Of a stretch of DNA of 64,000 bases, positions 11,369-21,208 are shown in pieces (position 1 is the stretch's first letter; each line of letters starts with the position of its first letter). The translations under genes and the position numbers were made by a program. Location of the stretch: contig NC_092641.1 of the NCBI RefSeq assembly GCF_039555335.1, positions 33,877,548-33,941,547 of the forward strand. Direction: 5' to 3'. The stretch comes from Amphiura filiformis (Eukaryota; Echinodermata; Ophiuroidea; Amphilepidida; Amphiuridae). The notes beneath the pieces were generated by a model that had not been told where the DNA came from, searched no databases, and was given only the letters and a program-made list of their open reading frames with translations.

Positions 11369-12262
11369 TTGATTATGCGCTCTGATTATCAGGCAGGCGG
11401 CATCGGTTCAGGCTCGGGTGTGGCTTCGCCTATTAGGGCTGGTGGCCAGCGTTCGGAGCTGGCACTTGCGTACGAGGGAGATAAAGCTATACTTCCTCGG
11501 GCAGTTTCAAGCGTGGTGGCATCCTCAGAGCCTCATAATTCCGGTTCCTCGGCAGCTCTACTCCTGCCTCTCCTGGTGGATAAATTCAACTCAGTATGAC
11601 AGCATGACCGTTGCGTTTTACATCAACAGGGAGGGGGCACCAAAAGTCCTAGCTACCAGCATTTGCAGAGGGACATTGTCCCTCCTTCTGTGGTGTCAAT
11701 GAAGGTGGTACGGACTTCTGGCCGGGGTTGATTCGCCGATTGTTTGTCGGGGGAGGGGATCAGTCCTCTCTTTTGCCTAATAGAGTGGCACCTCACTCAG
11801 CAGCTATATGCATATATCGGTTCATCTTTCAGAGGTTAGATCGTCCCATCAGAACCATCAGCTTCCGACTTACTTCACTCAGGATTATGGGCGGTAGGCA
11901 GGGACGCCATGCAGGAGAGTTGGGAGGGCATATTTGGTAATGCCTTCCCTACCATTGCCATGATCCTTCTGGTTCTGCTGAAGGTAGCCAATTCACGGAA
12001 CTGATTACTCCTTTTAGCTGCTCCCCTCTGACCCAAGCAGTGGTGGTTCTCCCGTCTCCTGGACCTTCTTGTGGGAGAACCAGTCAGTCGTCTATGCCGC
12101 GTAGATCTTTTCAGTTCCGCCACGCCACGGCACCAGGTACAGATGGAGGTGATCAACAACCTCCACCTGACTGTTTGGCGTATTTCCACCAGTCCGTCCA
12201 GACAACGGGCCATTAATATTTGGTTGCTGTGCTTGCTGAAAGGCAAAGCAACAGTCAACTAG
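11369..12262 (+). pseudogene. DIRS-type retroelement, RNase H-region remnant
   Basis: Plus-strand remnants in more than one frame resemble the RNase H part of DIRS-group polyproteins. TVAFYINREG (codons near 11604-11633) matches the family motif of the type VAYINRQGG. DAMQESWEGIFGNAFP from 11903 matches the DAL..DW...YAFPP block. An in-frame LLLLAAPL then PKQWWF follows, where family members read APLWPxQxWF; here the Trp-like position is a TGA stop. LHLTVWRIS precedes the recombinase, as is usual. At least two stops and frame changes show it is dead. No reverse-transcriptase palm (YxDD) was found upstream, so the element is 5'-truncated or deleted. The region is clearly more GC-rich than its surroundings. 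Confidence 0.78.
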
Positions 12263-12830
12263 ACAGAATTACGATTCAGCGACTTCGCCGATTCTACAAG
12301 TCACAGATTTCCTTACCATGGGGACTGTATGCCTCGTACCGCTTAAGCCTACAGGACTGCCATTGTAGCAGTTCATCATGACTGGGGGGTCTATGACGGT
12401 CTTATCGAGTCCAGCACTTGCCGACCTCATTAAGAGCATGGTGGCAGAAAGACCCCCAGTTCGCTCCCAGGTTCCAGAATGGGACCTCCTGCTGGTGTTG
12501 CAGTATCCACCCAAGGCCTTCGAACCCACGGAAGACCTCTCACTGCAGGACTTAACACTCAAGACTGTGTTCTTGATGGCAGTGGCCTGCGGTCGACGTT
12601 GTCCAGTTATGTACATGCTATGTGTATAGACGAGCACCACCTACGCTTCACCACCGGGGTTGTCTCTATCCTTCCTCGGGCTGGGTTCCTTGACAAGAAC
12701 CAGACCATGCCTGTCCTTTACTCCATAAACGATGTGCCTCCCTGATCTGGTTCTCATTATGGGGTATATGGGATGAAACCGTCAGCGCCCAGTCAGGGCC
12801 CTCAGAGGAACCCCCGGAGGAACCTTGCGC
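12263..12830 (+). pseudogene. DIRS-type tyrosine recombinase remnant
   Basis: The frame at 12378-12629 reads SSPALADLIKSMVAERPP and then PEWDLLLVLQYPPKAFEP, followed by LTLKTVFLMAVACGRRCP. This is the characteristic DIRS recombinase block (WDL..VL....PFEP, LTLKT.FLLALASGRR), and the final RR includes the first catalytic Arg region. A frameshift near 12605 moves the reading to another frame with SILPRAGFLDKNQTMP, matching the downstream FLxKNQ motif. I could not see the later H-x-x-R and Tyr nucleophile, so the C-terminus is lost or too decayed. DIRS elements integrate by this recombinase rather than a DDE integrase. Confidence 0.82.
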
Positions 12831-13289
12831 GTATCAAAGAGATCGTGGGAGGTAAGTAGAGTAGCTCAATATTTCCCCCGCTCAGAAGTGAGAGGGTCTG
12901 AGAGGGAGATAACAAGCGCACAATACTTACATCTCACGAACTGAGACTGCCCCCAGTTTTTAGGCGTTCCACCCCTCAAGATTGTCATACGTTCATACGT
13001 AGAGGGTCACAAGAAATGTGCGTTGGTGGGGGCGATATGTCGTTAGGGTTTGGTGATACTCGGCATCCCTGTTCCTCTGGGGGTGTCAAAACCTTTTTCT
13101 GTGGTACAGGGGGTTTCTTGTGGTACCAGAACTATCATTTTGTTTTTACAAGTGCTAATTCGTGAATTATTTAATTCCATAGATGGAATAATGACCGTTC
13201 CAGCTATTTCAAGTGCCATTTTGAAAACTTACAAGTGAGAAAAGGTGATGAATCTTATTTCAGACCCTCTAAGCATGGCTTGAGACATA
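12831..13289. other. Probable non-coding part of the DIRS fossil
   Basis: Still GC-rich to about 13130, with a short inverted word GTGGTACAGG / GTGGTACCAG. DIRS elements usually have an internal complementary region near the 3' end. I could not demonstrate one by eye. Confidence 0.35.
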
Positions 13290-13525
13290 CTAATCGTGTT
13301 ACTATTACTAATAAGTGACATAGTGAGTCTGTTTTCTATATTTTTGTCCATCATTTTAAACATTTTGGAGGCCATTTTGAAAAAACTCGATTTATCCATA
13401 TTTCGCAGAGGTTGATTTTGGTAGACTTTTAGTATGTTAATAAGGGCACCTATTAGAAATGTTTTCCGCAAAAAAAATCCATGTTGCAATTTTTTTGACC
13501 TTTTCAGCTGATTTTACTGGCCTAA
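13290..13525 (-). repeat. Right arm of long inverted repeat flanking the DIRS fossil
   Basis: Inverse complement of 10651-10900. GAGGTTGATTTTGGTAGACT pairs with AGTCTACCAAAATCAACCTC, and GATTTTACTGGCCTAA pairs with TTAGGCCAGTAAAAATC. Pairing stops at about 13525, where the ~50-bp minisatellite starts. Confidence 0.7.
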
Positions 13526-13544
13526 GTGTAAATGTAGTCAACTG

Positions 13545-13685
13545 AATATAACAGATATACCACTGATTACACAGTGTATAGTGCTATCTACTGAAGATAG
13601 CAGACACACTGCTGATCATGCAGTGTAAAGTGCTATCAACTGAAGATAGCAGACATACCACTGATTACAGTGTATAGGCCTACAC
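13545..13685 (+). repeat. ~50-bp minisatellite, left part (3 units)
   Basis: Units of the type CTGAAGATAGCAGACACAC...TGATCATGCAGTGTAAAGTGCTATC. Two variants alternate (ACACACTGCTGATCATGCAG and ATACCACTGATTACA). The same alternation resumes at 14800, so the array was split by the elements between. Confidence 0.8.
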
Positions 13686-13708
13686 ATTGATTACACAAAG
13701 TACCAGTC

Positions 13709-13762
13709 CTCTTTCCCCTTCTCTCTCTCTATCTCACTTTCTCTTTCTTTCTTTCTTTTACC
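13709..13762 (+). repeat. CT-rich low-complexity tract
   Basis: Pyrimidine-rich tract with TCTCTCTCTATC and TTCTTTCTTTCTTT runs. Confidence 0.8.
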
Positions 13763-13785
13763 TTTTTTAGGGATCTACTTTTTTA

Positions 13786-14094
13786 GTATATACGCCGTAG
13801 AAGTGACGTAGTTAATCGGATTAACTACCATAGCAATAGATGAATACAATTTTGGCTATATCGCCCCGCACTACAGCGTTCATGCGGTACGGATGCATTG
13901 AACCATAAATGTCAAAGAAAGCCTGATCACTTGCACCTGTAAGATTAGTCTCTTTGAAAAGAGTGGAATTCTATTATATGATTGAAGACAGGTGATGAGT
14001 GCAACGTGCTGCAGTGCAGCGCGGTATATTCAAAACTTGTATTCATCTATTGCTATGGTAGTTAATCCGATTATGACGTCACTTCTACGGTGTA
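13786..14094. mobile_element. MITE with ~95-bp TIRs, ~310 bp
   Basis: CCGTAGAAGTGACGTAGTTA then ATCGGATTAACTACCATAGC and AATAGATGAATACAA at the left are mirrored at the right end with few mismatches. Pairing continues into TATA(T/C)CGC(C/G) and GCACT. A diverged piece of one arm recurs at 18518-18580. Confidence 0.9.
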
Positions 14095-14096
14095 TA

Positions 14097-14286
14097 CACT
14101 CTAAATTACAAGGATTTAAAAATAAATCCTTAAGACTGTAGTTAGGGACCAATCAATTTTAGATTTAAAATTAATCTTATAGATTTGAATTTTAAATCTT
14201 ACAAGATTTAATTTTAAATCTACCACTTGATTGGTCCCTAACTACAGTCCCTTGGGATTAATTTTAAATCCTTGAAATTTAGAGTG
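14097..14286. mobile_element. MITE CACTCTAAAT family, 190 bp, TA target duplication
   Basis: CACTCTAAATTACAAGGATTT at the left pairs with AAATCCTTGAAATTTAGAGTG at the right, and pairing continues through ACTGTAGTTAGGGACCAATC. TA flanks both ends (14095-14096 and 14287-14288), as for Tc1/mariner-type insertion. The element abuts the previous one. CTCTCTAAATTCCTAAGATTT inside the element at 40945 is similar to this terminus. Confidence 0.88.
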
Positions 14287-14302
14287 TAGTGTTACATACC
14301 TC

Positions 14303-14635
14303 ATATATAGATTCCTGTCATCTGATTGGTTAAAGTGCAGTCATTGAATTAGCTATGCCCTCCTTTTTAAGAATTACGTAAAAACTGAACTATTCCCCGG
14401 CAATTGTCTTTAAAAAGACTATTCCCGGGCATAGTCATTTTCACATCATCGGTGTGCCCCGATCAAACTCTACGCTGCGATGACGTGTTTGCATTACACA
14501 CGCGGCGCCAACCCGCTGCCTGCCAGTTGCGGTGACGCGATCAGTTCATAACGAAAAACTTTCTTTGTAAATTTTACCATGGCCTATGAACAATAAAATA
14601 GGCCTTTTAACCAATCAGATGACAAAAAGTATATA
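14303..14635. mobile_element. MITE with GTCATCTGATTGGTTAAA TIR, ~330 bp
   Basis: GTCATCTGATTGGTTAAAG at the left and TTTTAACCAATCAGATGAC at the right form the conserved part of the TIR. The interior is GC-richer, with CGCGGCGCC. Confidence 0.78.
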
Positions 14636-14799
14636 AAACAAATATTGACTGCTTTATTCGAGTCATAGTTAACATAGGCCCACGGTGATCTCAAAACCAT
14701 GCTATGACCCTCGGCTGTGCCTTGGGTCATAGCATGGTTTTGAGATCACCTTGGGCCTATAATCATAACCATGCCGCTCATAGCAGTCAATATTTGTAT
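14636..14799. mobile_element. Full-length hairpin element, ~164 bp
   Basis: AACAAATATTGACTGCT and AGCAGTCAATATTTGT form the ends. The arms pair almost throughout, with GGTGATCTCAAAACCATGCT then ATGACCC repeated in inverse. The loop is about 10-15 bases around TCGGCTGTGCC. Confidence 0.9.
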
Positions 14800-14960
14800 A
14801 CTATCTACTGAAGATAGCAGACACATTGCTGATTATGCAGTGTAATCAACTGAAGATATCAGATATACCACTGATTACACCCCGGGATTAGTGCTATCTA
14901 CTGAAGATAGCAGACACACTGCTAATCATGCAGTGTAAAGTGCTATCAACTGAAGGGTTT
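14800..14960 (+). repeat. ~50-bp minisatellite, right part
   Basis: CTATCTACTGAAGATAGCAG units continue the array of 13545-13685, ending in a partial CAACTGAAGG unit. Confidence 0.8.
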
Positions 14961-15799
14961 AGTTTGAAGGTGATTATGTTCTTATTATGCTTTTTTGAAA
15001 TTAATGGATGATAAATAGAACTAGCCCAATTTGCAATTAGCGAGCAAGTTCCATTCCCAAACCAGCGAGCATCTTAGATCATCATACAGGTATAAGAGTC
15101 CAGCACAGAGCCTGCACAATTCTGTTGCAATTAGTGGTGGGTTAAGCCCATTATTTATCTTAATTCGGCTCCTTCTTCCACAGCAGTTTTTAACATGACA
15201 CATACAGTGTCATTCATGTGAGGCCACAAATTAGTCCCCCAGATCATTAAAGATAGTCTGATAAAATGTCACTTAATATTGCCAGAGATAATTTAATTCA
15301 TCTCTTGACTTTTGCTGAAGGCTGGTACTTTACATAAATACTAATTTATAGCATTGTTTGACAAATTGTGTAGGTTGAATAAACGGTACCAACAAGAAAA
15401 TGTACGCTCCATTCAAAAAGCATGCTTTTTTTCCTGTAACCATGGCAGCTCTATAAGAGGTAGATTGATGTCCTGAGGTCCCCTTTTCAAATCATCATGC
15501 CCCTGTGAAAGAAGACAATAATAACAAGAACATAATTATTTAAAAAGCTTTTAAATAATTATAAAACCATTTGATGTATAATCAATGTTATTGCATGCAA
15601 TGCATGGACGAAATCTACCAACATGAATTTCAACCAATGAATTTTTTGGATCTTGGATTCTTTACCTCCCTGTAAACTTAAAGTGGAGCTGTGATTGAAA
15701 GGTCTATTTTTGTTCACGGAGTGAACATTTCCCCCACTTGGACCCATATCTCATATGCACAGTTTATCCCTTACATACACTGTGTCTTGAATAGCTATT
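14961..15799. other. No gene or clear repeat seen
   Basis: AT-rich sequence with only short open frames and no recognisable domain. Confidence 0.4.
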
Positions 15800-15935
15800 G
15801 TAGCCCATCAACCCTGTGGTTAAGAGGCTAGGAAATAATTTCTAATGTCTCATACCCGGGTTTATATCCCTTTATCTAATCCTGCCCCACATGACAAGGA
15901 TCAGTGCAGAGTCCTAGTTAGATATGAAAATGGAA
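15800..15935 (+). mobile_element. Possible tRNA-Ser-like SINE fragment
   Basis: CTGTGGTTAAGAGGCTAGGA resembles a tRNA A-box region with D-loop, and CCCGGGTTTATATCC resembles a degenerate B box (GGTTCGAATCC type). Spacing is ~45 bp. No poly-A or clear tail was seen, so this is tentative. Confidence 0.35.
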
Positions 15936-15948
15936 AGTTAGAACAAAT

Positions 15949-16189
15949 GTGACCCGTACACCACGAATGAGCCGTAAATGTCCTCAATTGTATTCTGAGT
16001 TACAGTGTAAAATGGGCATGAAGGTCATATTCATAGGTATTTCAATTTGGTGCTACGTGTATCTCATTAAATGAGGTACACGTAGCACCAAATTGAGGTA
16101 CCTATGAATACGACCTTCATGCCCATTTTACACTGTAACTCAGAATACAATTGAGGACATTTACGGCTCATTCGTGGTGTACGGTCACA
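15949..16189. mobile_element. 241-bp near-perfect palindrome (hairpin MITE)
   Basis: The sequence starting TGTGACCCGTACACCACGAA is followed by its own inverse complement about a centre near 16069. Only a handful of mismatches or 1-base indels occur over ~118 bp arms. The central turn is TCTCATTAAATGAGGTAC. No ORF. Confidence 0.93.
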
Positions 16190-16323
16190 AATTAAACTAT
16201 ACACCTGATCCATGAACTGTGTCTTTTGAAAGACTCTTCTTGTTTGTTTGAATCAGGGTGCGGCGTCACAACATTTAGCTAGAACAGATAATTTTGAAAG
16301 CTGAAGTTGTCTGATGAGTAACA

Positions 16324-16600
16324 GGGGCAATGTGGCGCAGTGGTACAGGCTCTACCTCACAATTGGAGGGTTGCAAGTTCAAGCCCTGGCGGTGCCATCG
16401 TGTTGTGCACTTGGGCAAGGCGCTTTACTTCACTTTTTTTCTCTACCCAAGGGTGAAATGGGGAGCTGTTAGGAATTTTGTCCATTTAGCACCATCTAAA
16501 GGTATGAGCATGCCTTGAGCATTGTATAGCAGAGCCATATTCTAACAACAGCAGAATACATGTGAAAGGTGCTGTATATGGCAACATTTATTAATAGTGG
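16324..16600 (+). mobile_element. tRNA-derived SINE
   Basis: The tRNA-like head starts GGGGCAATGTGGCGCAGTGG. The A box TGGCGCAGTGG is at 16333-16343 and the B-box-like AGTTCAAGCCC at 16376-16386. The body CACTTGGGCAAGGCGCTTTA is a motif seen in many invertebrate SINEs. The 3' part GTGAAAGGTGCTGTATA resembles LINE-type tails. RNA polymerase III would use the two boxes. Retrotransposition would need a partner LINE, not identified here. No poly-A tail or TSD is evident. Confidence 0.82.
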
Positions 16601-16715
16601 ATGTAGGCAAGTAACGTGTTCTACTCTTTTACCGGACTTGAGTTTTAAAATATTGAGAGGAGCGCTATTTTGTGAATGAGGAGTGTGATTACACTTAAAT
16701 GTTATGTAAGCTTAA

Positions 16716-17089
16716 GGGGTACTACACCCCTTTGGTAAATTTGAGACTTTTTTTGCATTTTTCTCAAAAAAAATAATAACACACTGGTAACAAAGGTTAT
16801 GTATACATATTATTGGGGCATAAAGGAATCAAATTACTTCACTGAAATTTCAGTGACTCAAGACAAGCGGTTCAGTATATTATAATATGATAGGATATGA
16901 GGTACATCCTAGCTGTACCTCTTTTCTTATCATAAATAATGAACTGCTTGTCTTGGGTCACTGAAATTCCATTTTAGTATTTCGATTCCTTGCCCCTATA
17001 ATACGGATATATTTTGTTACCATTGTGTTATTAGTTTTTGAGAAAAATGCAAAAATAGACACAAATTTATTGAGGGGTGTAGTACCCCC
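16716..17089. mobile_element. Hairpin MITE GGGGTACTACACCCC, 374 bp, TTAA target duplication
   Basis: GGGGTACTACACCCC and GGGGTGTAGTACCCCC form the ends, with TTAA outside each (16712-16715, 17090-17093). Arms pair most of the way, for example TTTTTGAGAAAAATGCAAAA with its inverse and GACAAGCGGTTCA with TGAACTGCTTGTC. The centre is near 16903. A TTAA TSD is typical of piggyBac-type insertion. Confidence 0.9.
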
Positions 17090-17329
17090 TTAAAGATTTA
17101 AGGAGTGCTTTAAATCACACTCATTATGATCATTTAAGGAGTGCAGAAGAGTGTGATAGCACTCACAGAACTCTCGCACTCCTCAAAACTCTAAGCCTGT
17201 TTTACTGCTTGAAAGAACTGAATATTGCATAATGCTTGCCATTATGAACATTTCCTCCAAAAAATAATACTTGACTTGGTACTTGACTTGGCTATGATAG
17301 TGCTTAAAACATATTATTGCACTTAAATA

Positions 17330-17515
17330 GTAAACGGGGGGAGGAGAATTTCCCCCCAAACTCTTGCCCCCTGTTTCCCCCAGTAAAAACCCAAACTTAC
17401 GAAAATTTCCACTTTTTGAGCCATCTTTGCGCAAAATTGGTTGATTTTCCCCCCCGCTGAAATTCACTTTGCCCCCCCCGCTAAAAAATCCTGGCGCCAC
17501 CACTGGCTGTGGCTC
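17330..17515 (-). mobile_element. C/G-tract transposon fragment
   Basis: Repeated CCCCCCGCT(G/A)AAA words end in CTGGCGCCACCACTGG. This resembles the GGGGTGGTGCCAG motif at 3334 in inverse. No left terminus could be paired. Confidence 0.4.
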
Positions 17516-17804
17516 AAATAATCATGGCTGCCACCTACCTTTGATCTGAATTTGTTTACTGTATAGGCCTAATAGTTTTACTGTTGTCATGACTCTACTT
17601 ACCAAGTTACAGTTAAGTATATCAATTGTGTCCTTACACACCCTTCATAGAAATTAATCAATCCATTTACAGATTTTAAACATCTCCACACATTGATAAG
17701 CTGGGCCAACTGCAAACCAAACACAAAGACATAATAGCACAATCACTAATCAGTAATATCAACTTGACTAATATTGAATGTTACTGCAAAAATACCCACA
17801 CATG

Positions 17805-18190
17805 TACCGTAACCACTCGGGTATAAGCCCACCCCCCTAGATGGCAGATTTCACTACAAAATGGGGGTGGGCTTATAACCGAGGAAGGGCTAGTGCTTGA
17901 ATTTAAAAATAAGAACAATTATCCCCCATTTGTCATTTGTATATGCCAAATGTACCAGTTATTTCTATCATCGATGTCAATTTCTTAAAATTATGTGGAA
18001 TGTTAATTATCAACAGATATTTTTTATATTTGTTCTTAAATATGAGAGCAAAGCATTGATTTGATTTAAGAACTTGGCCAAAATTTAGTACTGGGCTTAT
18101 ACCTGAGTGCACCCTTGTTCCCAGAATGTTTTGAAAAATAGGGGGTGGGCTTATAGCTGAAGGTGGGCTTATACCCGGGTGGTTACGGTA
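17805..18190 (+). mobile_element. MITE TACCGTAACCAC family, copy 1, 386 bp
   Basis: TACCGTAACCACTCGGGTAT then AAGCCCACC at the left is mirrored by GGTGGGCTTATACCCGGGTG then GTTACGGTA at the right. An inner TIR tier (GGGGGTGGGCTTATA) is also present. A second copy in opposite orientation lies at 53011-53397. Confidence 0.93.
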
Positions 18191-18504
18191 ATATAGTTTG
18201 GCAGTGATGTATGTGTGTATTTTGTCGGTCACATTTTCGAATCACACACATAAAGTTAATCGCACCACATATACGCACGCAAATTAGAAATTCAAACTTT
18301 AACGATTAATTTAGAGAATCATTGTTTTTAGATTCAGGATAGGCCCCTATACCAAAATTGCTTTTTAAAAAAAGATTATTTTTGGAATCTAATTAGGAGT
18401 TTTGCACACTAGCAAACCCTAATTTAATGATTTTGGCTGCCATTTTGGTATGTAAATTTTGACCCAAAAATCAAAAAATGCAACGGCCACTGTCTAGTGC
18501 AGGG
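18191..18504. other. No feature seen
   Basis: AT-rich sequence with no supported gene or repeat. Confidence 0.4.
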
Positions 18505-18595
18505 CAATGCATTCCGTAAATAGTGTATCCATTGCTATGGTAATTAATCCTGTTACATTGCTACTTCTACAGCAAATACCCTTTATACTTTGTTT
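18505..18595 (-). mobile_element. Decayed arm of the 13786-14094 MITE family
   Basis: ATCCATTGCTATGGTAATTA then ATCCTGTTAC and ACTTCTAC match the right arm of 13786-14094 with several substitutions. Only one arm is recognisable. Confidence 0.55.
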
Positions 18596-19225
18596 TTTGC
18601 ATGTGTTTACCATTGGGACACTTTCAGGGGGGTTGGCAGTTTTGCAGCATACATGTTTCTACTACGGCTAAATGGGCCACTCTCTGTGACAAAAAGTTGA
18701 AAATAGCCCTGTACCACTTTAATTTATTGGCATGATACATGTACATATGTCAGCATAATTATTTATGAACATAATTATTTATGATTAGTGTCTAACAATC
18801 ACGCCAGGGTTGCGTGCCTTCGCGTATCGCAGTAGAGCTTTGCGTGCCTTCGCGATTACGGGATAAGACCTTAAAAATAGGCGGTAAGTGCATAGCAGTT
18901 TTGCCCGTCTCATTTCATAGAACAATTGGCCCTCATTATCGGGTGAAGCTTTGACTGCTCGCACTCGCACACAATGGCGGCGGGTCCAGAGCCAAAATTC
19001 CCGTTTGTGGTGGGACGAAATGTTGATAGACCTTTTACAACTTCAACTACCCTTTTGTTATGGAAGGAATTATAAAATTCACCCCCCTCTTTATAGTACG
19101 CTCATTAATTTGTCAAAATCAGGACGGAATGTGGCGGGATGGAATTTTGTCCACCATGTCAAAATAAAAAAAAAAAAAACAACAATTGATTCACTTTAAA
19201 ACTTTCACTTCCAATGAAAAATTAT
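18596..19225. other. No gene; short direct repeats only
   Basis: The word TGCGTGCCTTCGCG occurs twice (about 18810 and 18841), and ATAATTATTTATGA occurs twice (about 18756 and 18771). Nothing else is supported. Confidence 0.45.
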
Positions 19226-19560
19226 TGCAAAATATTGACTGAGAAAGAAATTTTTTATGCCTTCCTGAACATTAAAAAAAATCATCTCAAAATGTAGCGG
19301 ACTGGCGGGCCATGTTTTACACCATAGACCTTGAAAATAGAATTATTGCTGACATCCTACTACAAAAGGCCTGAAAAAAAAAGAAGTTAAAATGACTCTG
19401 AGTCTAGCAATGTTGATGAATTCAAATTTTGTGTACTCAGGAATATTTAGTTGATATTTTGAAAGTATTGACTGAATTTTTTTTTGTCCCTTCCGGAACG
19501 TAAAAAAATCACCTCAAAATGTGGCGGGACGGAATTTTACACCTATTTTAATTTAGTTCT
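19226..19560 (+). repeat. Two ~90-bp direct repeats, offset 233 bp
   Basis: TATTGACTGA...AAAAAATCA(T/C)CTCAAAATGT(A/G)GCGG...TTTTACACC occurs at 19232-19325 and 19465-19553 with moderate divergence. A third partial trace, GGCGGGATGGAATTTTG, is at about 19133. Confidence 0.6.
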
Positions 19561-19854
19561 TTATTTTTGCAAAGTCCACTGAGATTTTTTTAGTGATAAA
19601 ATTGTCTATACAGAAGACCTTTATAATACCATAAACAAAAAAAACCCTATCTTTTTTAAATAATGTAGTAACATCAAATTTAACAATTCTGTCCCGTCAC
19701 ACCGAGAGGGCGCTATGTGTGTATTTTATTGCTTGCATTCGAAATTGACGGGCAAATTTTCCTTTTTTTTTGCTGATTCATAATCTTTGGTTAGTAGTCT
19801 AACCAGCTCTCGGAGAAATTCACTCCTGTGACAATTTCTAATTTTAGGCCGCAT

Positions 19855-20152
19855 AAAATTAATGTTTTGGTTCTTGTCCCCTCCCTCCTCAATTTCTGGG
19901 ATTTGTCAGATTTTTGTTTTGTTTTTTAGATTTTTCAATTATTTTTGACTTTGGAATGATTGATGAATTTTTCATGTATATAAATAAGTTTATTAGAGAA
20001 CAAGGACCACTTCCAAGTCTTTTTGTGGTACTCTAGGGGGTTTATACCTCAGAATCTCACATTTGAAAAAAAAAAAAAAAAAAGTGCCTCATCGTTTCCT
20101 CGAGCACTGTTGGAAAAGACCGAAAACTACAGACAATGCTGATTTTACACTG

Positions 20153-20183
<31 letters not shown>

Positions 20184-20249
20184 CCCTCTCTCATCAATTC
20201 ATGAAAATCCTCTGGAAGAGAACCAAAATATTAATTTTATACGGCCTTA
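19855..20249. mobile_element. Inverted-repeat element with internal A tracts
   Basis: TAGGCCGCATAAAATTAATG then TTTTGGTTCT at the left pairs with AGAACCAAAATATTAATTTT then ATACGGCCTTA at the right. A-tracts at about 20066-20083 and 20154-20180 lie inside. Open frames of Lys repeats across them are artefacts. Confidence 0.7.
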
Positions 20250-20931
20250 GGTTGAGTGTTGACCATTTTTGGCCCTGGCCCGGCGGACTTACATTGCATA
20301 CACGCTTGGCACGCTGGCGGGCAGTGGCGGCTACATGATGGACGTAACGCGTACATTGTTGTATGTTCCAGCTTGGCCAAGAATAATCTAATTGATGTAT
20401 GCATTTATTATAAACCTATATAAAGACCAATGGGGCATTATGATTGTTGAAGAAAATATATGCTTGGTGTTCACGACATTTATTTAAAAGTGGCCAAAAC
20501 AATGTTGACAATATCCGTTCAATTTCAAACTTGACGTTGAATGCCGGGCAGGTCCCCCACTGTCAAAATCGGACCAGCCAAATTTACACGCTACAGTAGT
20601 ACAGAGCCTGAAAAATAAAATAAAATCCCGCAAATCACAAATTGACACACGTATGGGAGCTGCCATGGGGTGGTCGGGTGGTCGCCAGGGTGTAAACGAA
20701 CGCGTCACCAGCAAGCGTCCTACGCGATCAATAACGTGTATAGGGCGCATAATCGCGCATTCAAGTGAGCTGTATGCGACCGGTAATTATGCGATGACAG
20801 GATGGCCGCTTCTGCCCCTGTCAGACTTTCCTGCCGCTGTGGCAATGGCAGGGCGTTTCAACCAATGACAAGCCTTGATTGTGTCCTTTTGTCTGCAATG
20901 CGTGTGTGCCACACCACTCAGCGGCAAGCGG
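20250..20931. other. CpG-containing GC-richer sequence, no gene recognised
   Basis: Contains CGCTTGGCACGCTGGCGGG and ACGCGTCACC words. CTATATAAAG at about 20417 looks TATA-like. Open frames on either strand have no recognisable domain. Could be transposon or LTR debris. Confidence 0.35.
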
Positions 20932-21208
20932 TAGACTGCTGCCCTCAGTTGTCAACCGTCTGGATTGACGACTGAGAAAACTACGTGGAAAAAAAGTGAC
21001 GGATTTTGCAACAGGATTCCTGTGCCGTGGTATAGAGCATGCGCAGTTATGTCCAAATTGACCTTTTGACCGAGTTTGTTGTTTTTAGAACTTCAGAGCG
21101 CAATCTTGTCACAGCGGCGCGGTACAGCGACGCGGTACACAGGCGCCGCTAGGATGCTAGTCAGTCGCGCTACAGCGCACAACCAAGTCGCATTGAATAG
21201 TTTTCAAT
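20932..21208 (-). mobile_element. Truncated copy of the 60033-60402 hairpin element
   Basis: The sequence from TAGACTGCTGCCCTCAG through AAAGTGACGGATTTTGCAAC and GACCTTTTGACCGA to GTCGCATTGAATAGTTTTCA is collinear with the inverse complement of 60130-60402. It diverges after about 21208, so the other terminus is missing. A local hairpin CTCAGTTGTCAACC / GGATTGACGACTGAG sits near the end. Confidence 0.85.

Noticed and set aside
11875..12258. 127-codon minus-strand open frame
   Set aside because: Shadow of the DIRS RNase H region, whose recognisable motifs are on the plus strand.
12269..12640. 123-codon minus-strand open frame
   Set aside because: Shadow of the DIRS recombinase block on the plus strand.
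17183..17503. 106-codon minus-strand frame starting MVAPGFFSGGGK
   Set aside because: Translation of C/G-tract transposon debris.
20063..20338. Lys-rich 91-codon frame
   Set aside because: Created by two long A-tracts inside an inverted-repeat element.
20410..20480. TATA-like CTATATAAAG with downstream sequence, read as a promoter or LTR
   Set aside because: No matching second LTR, no TG/CA borders and no ORF downstream could be shown.
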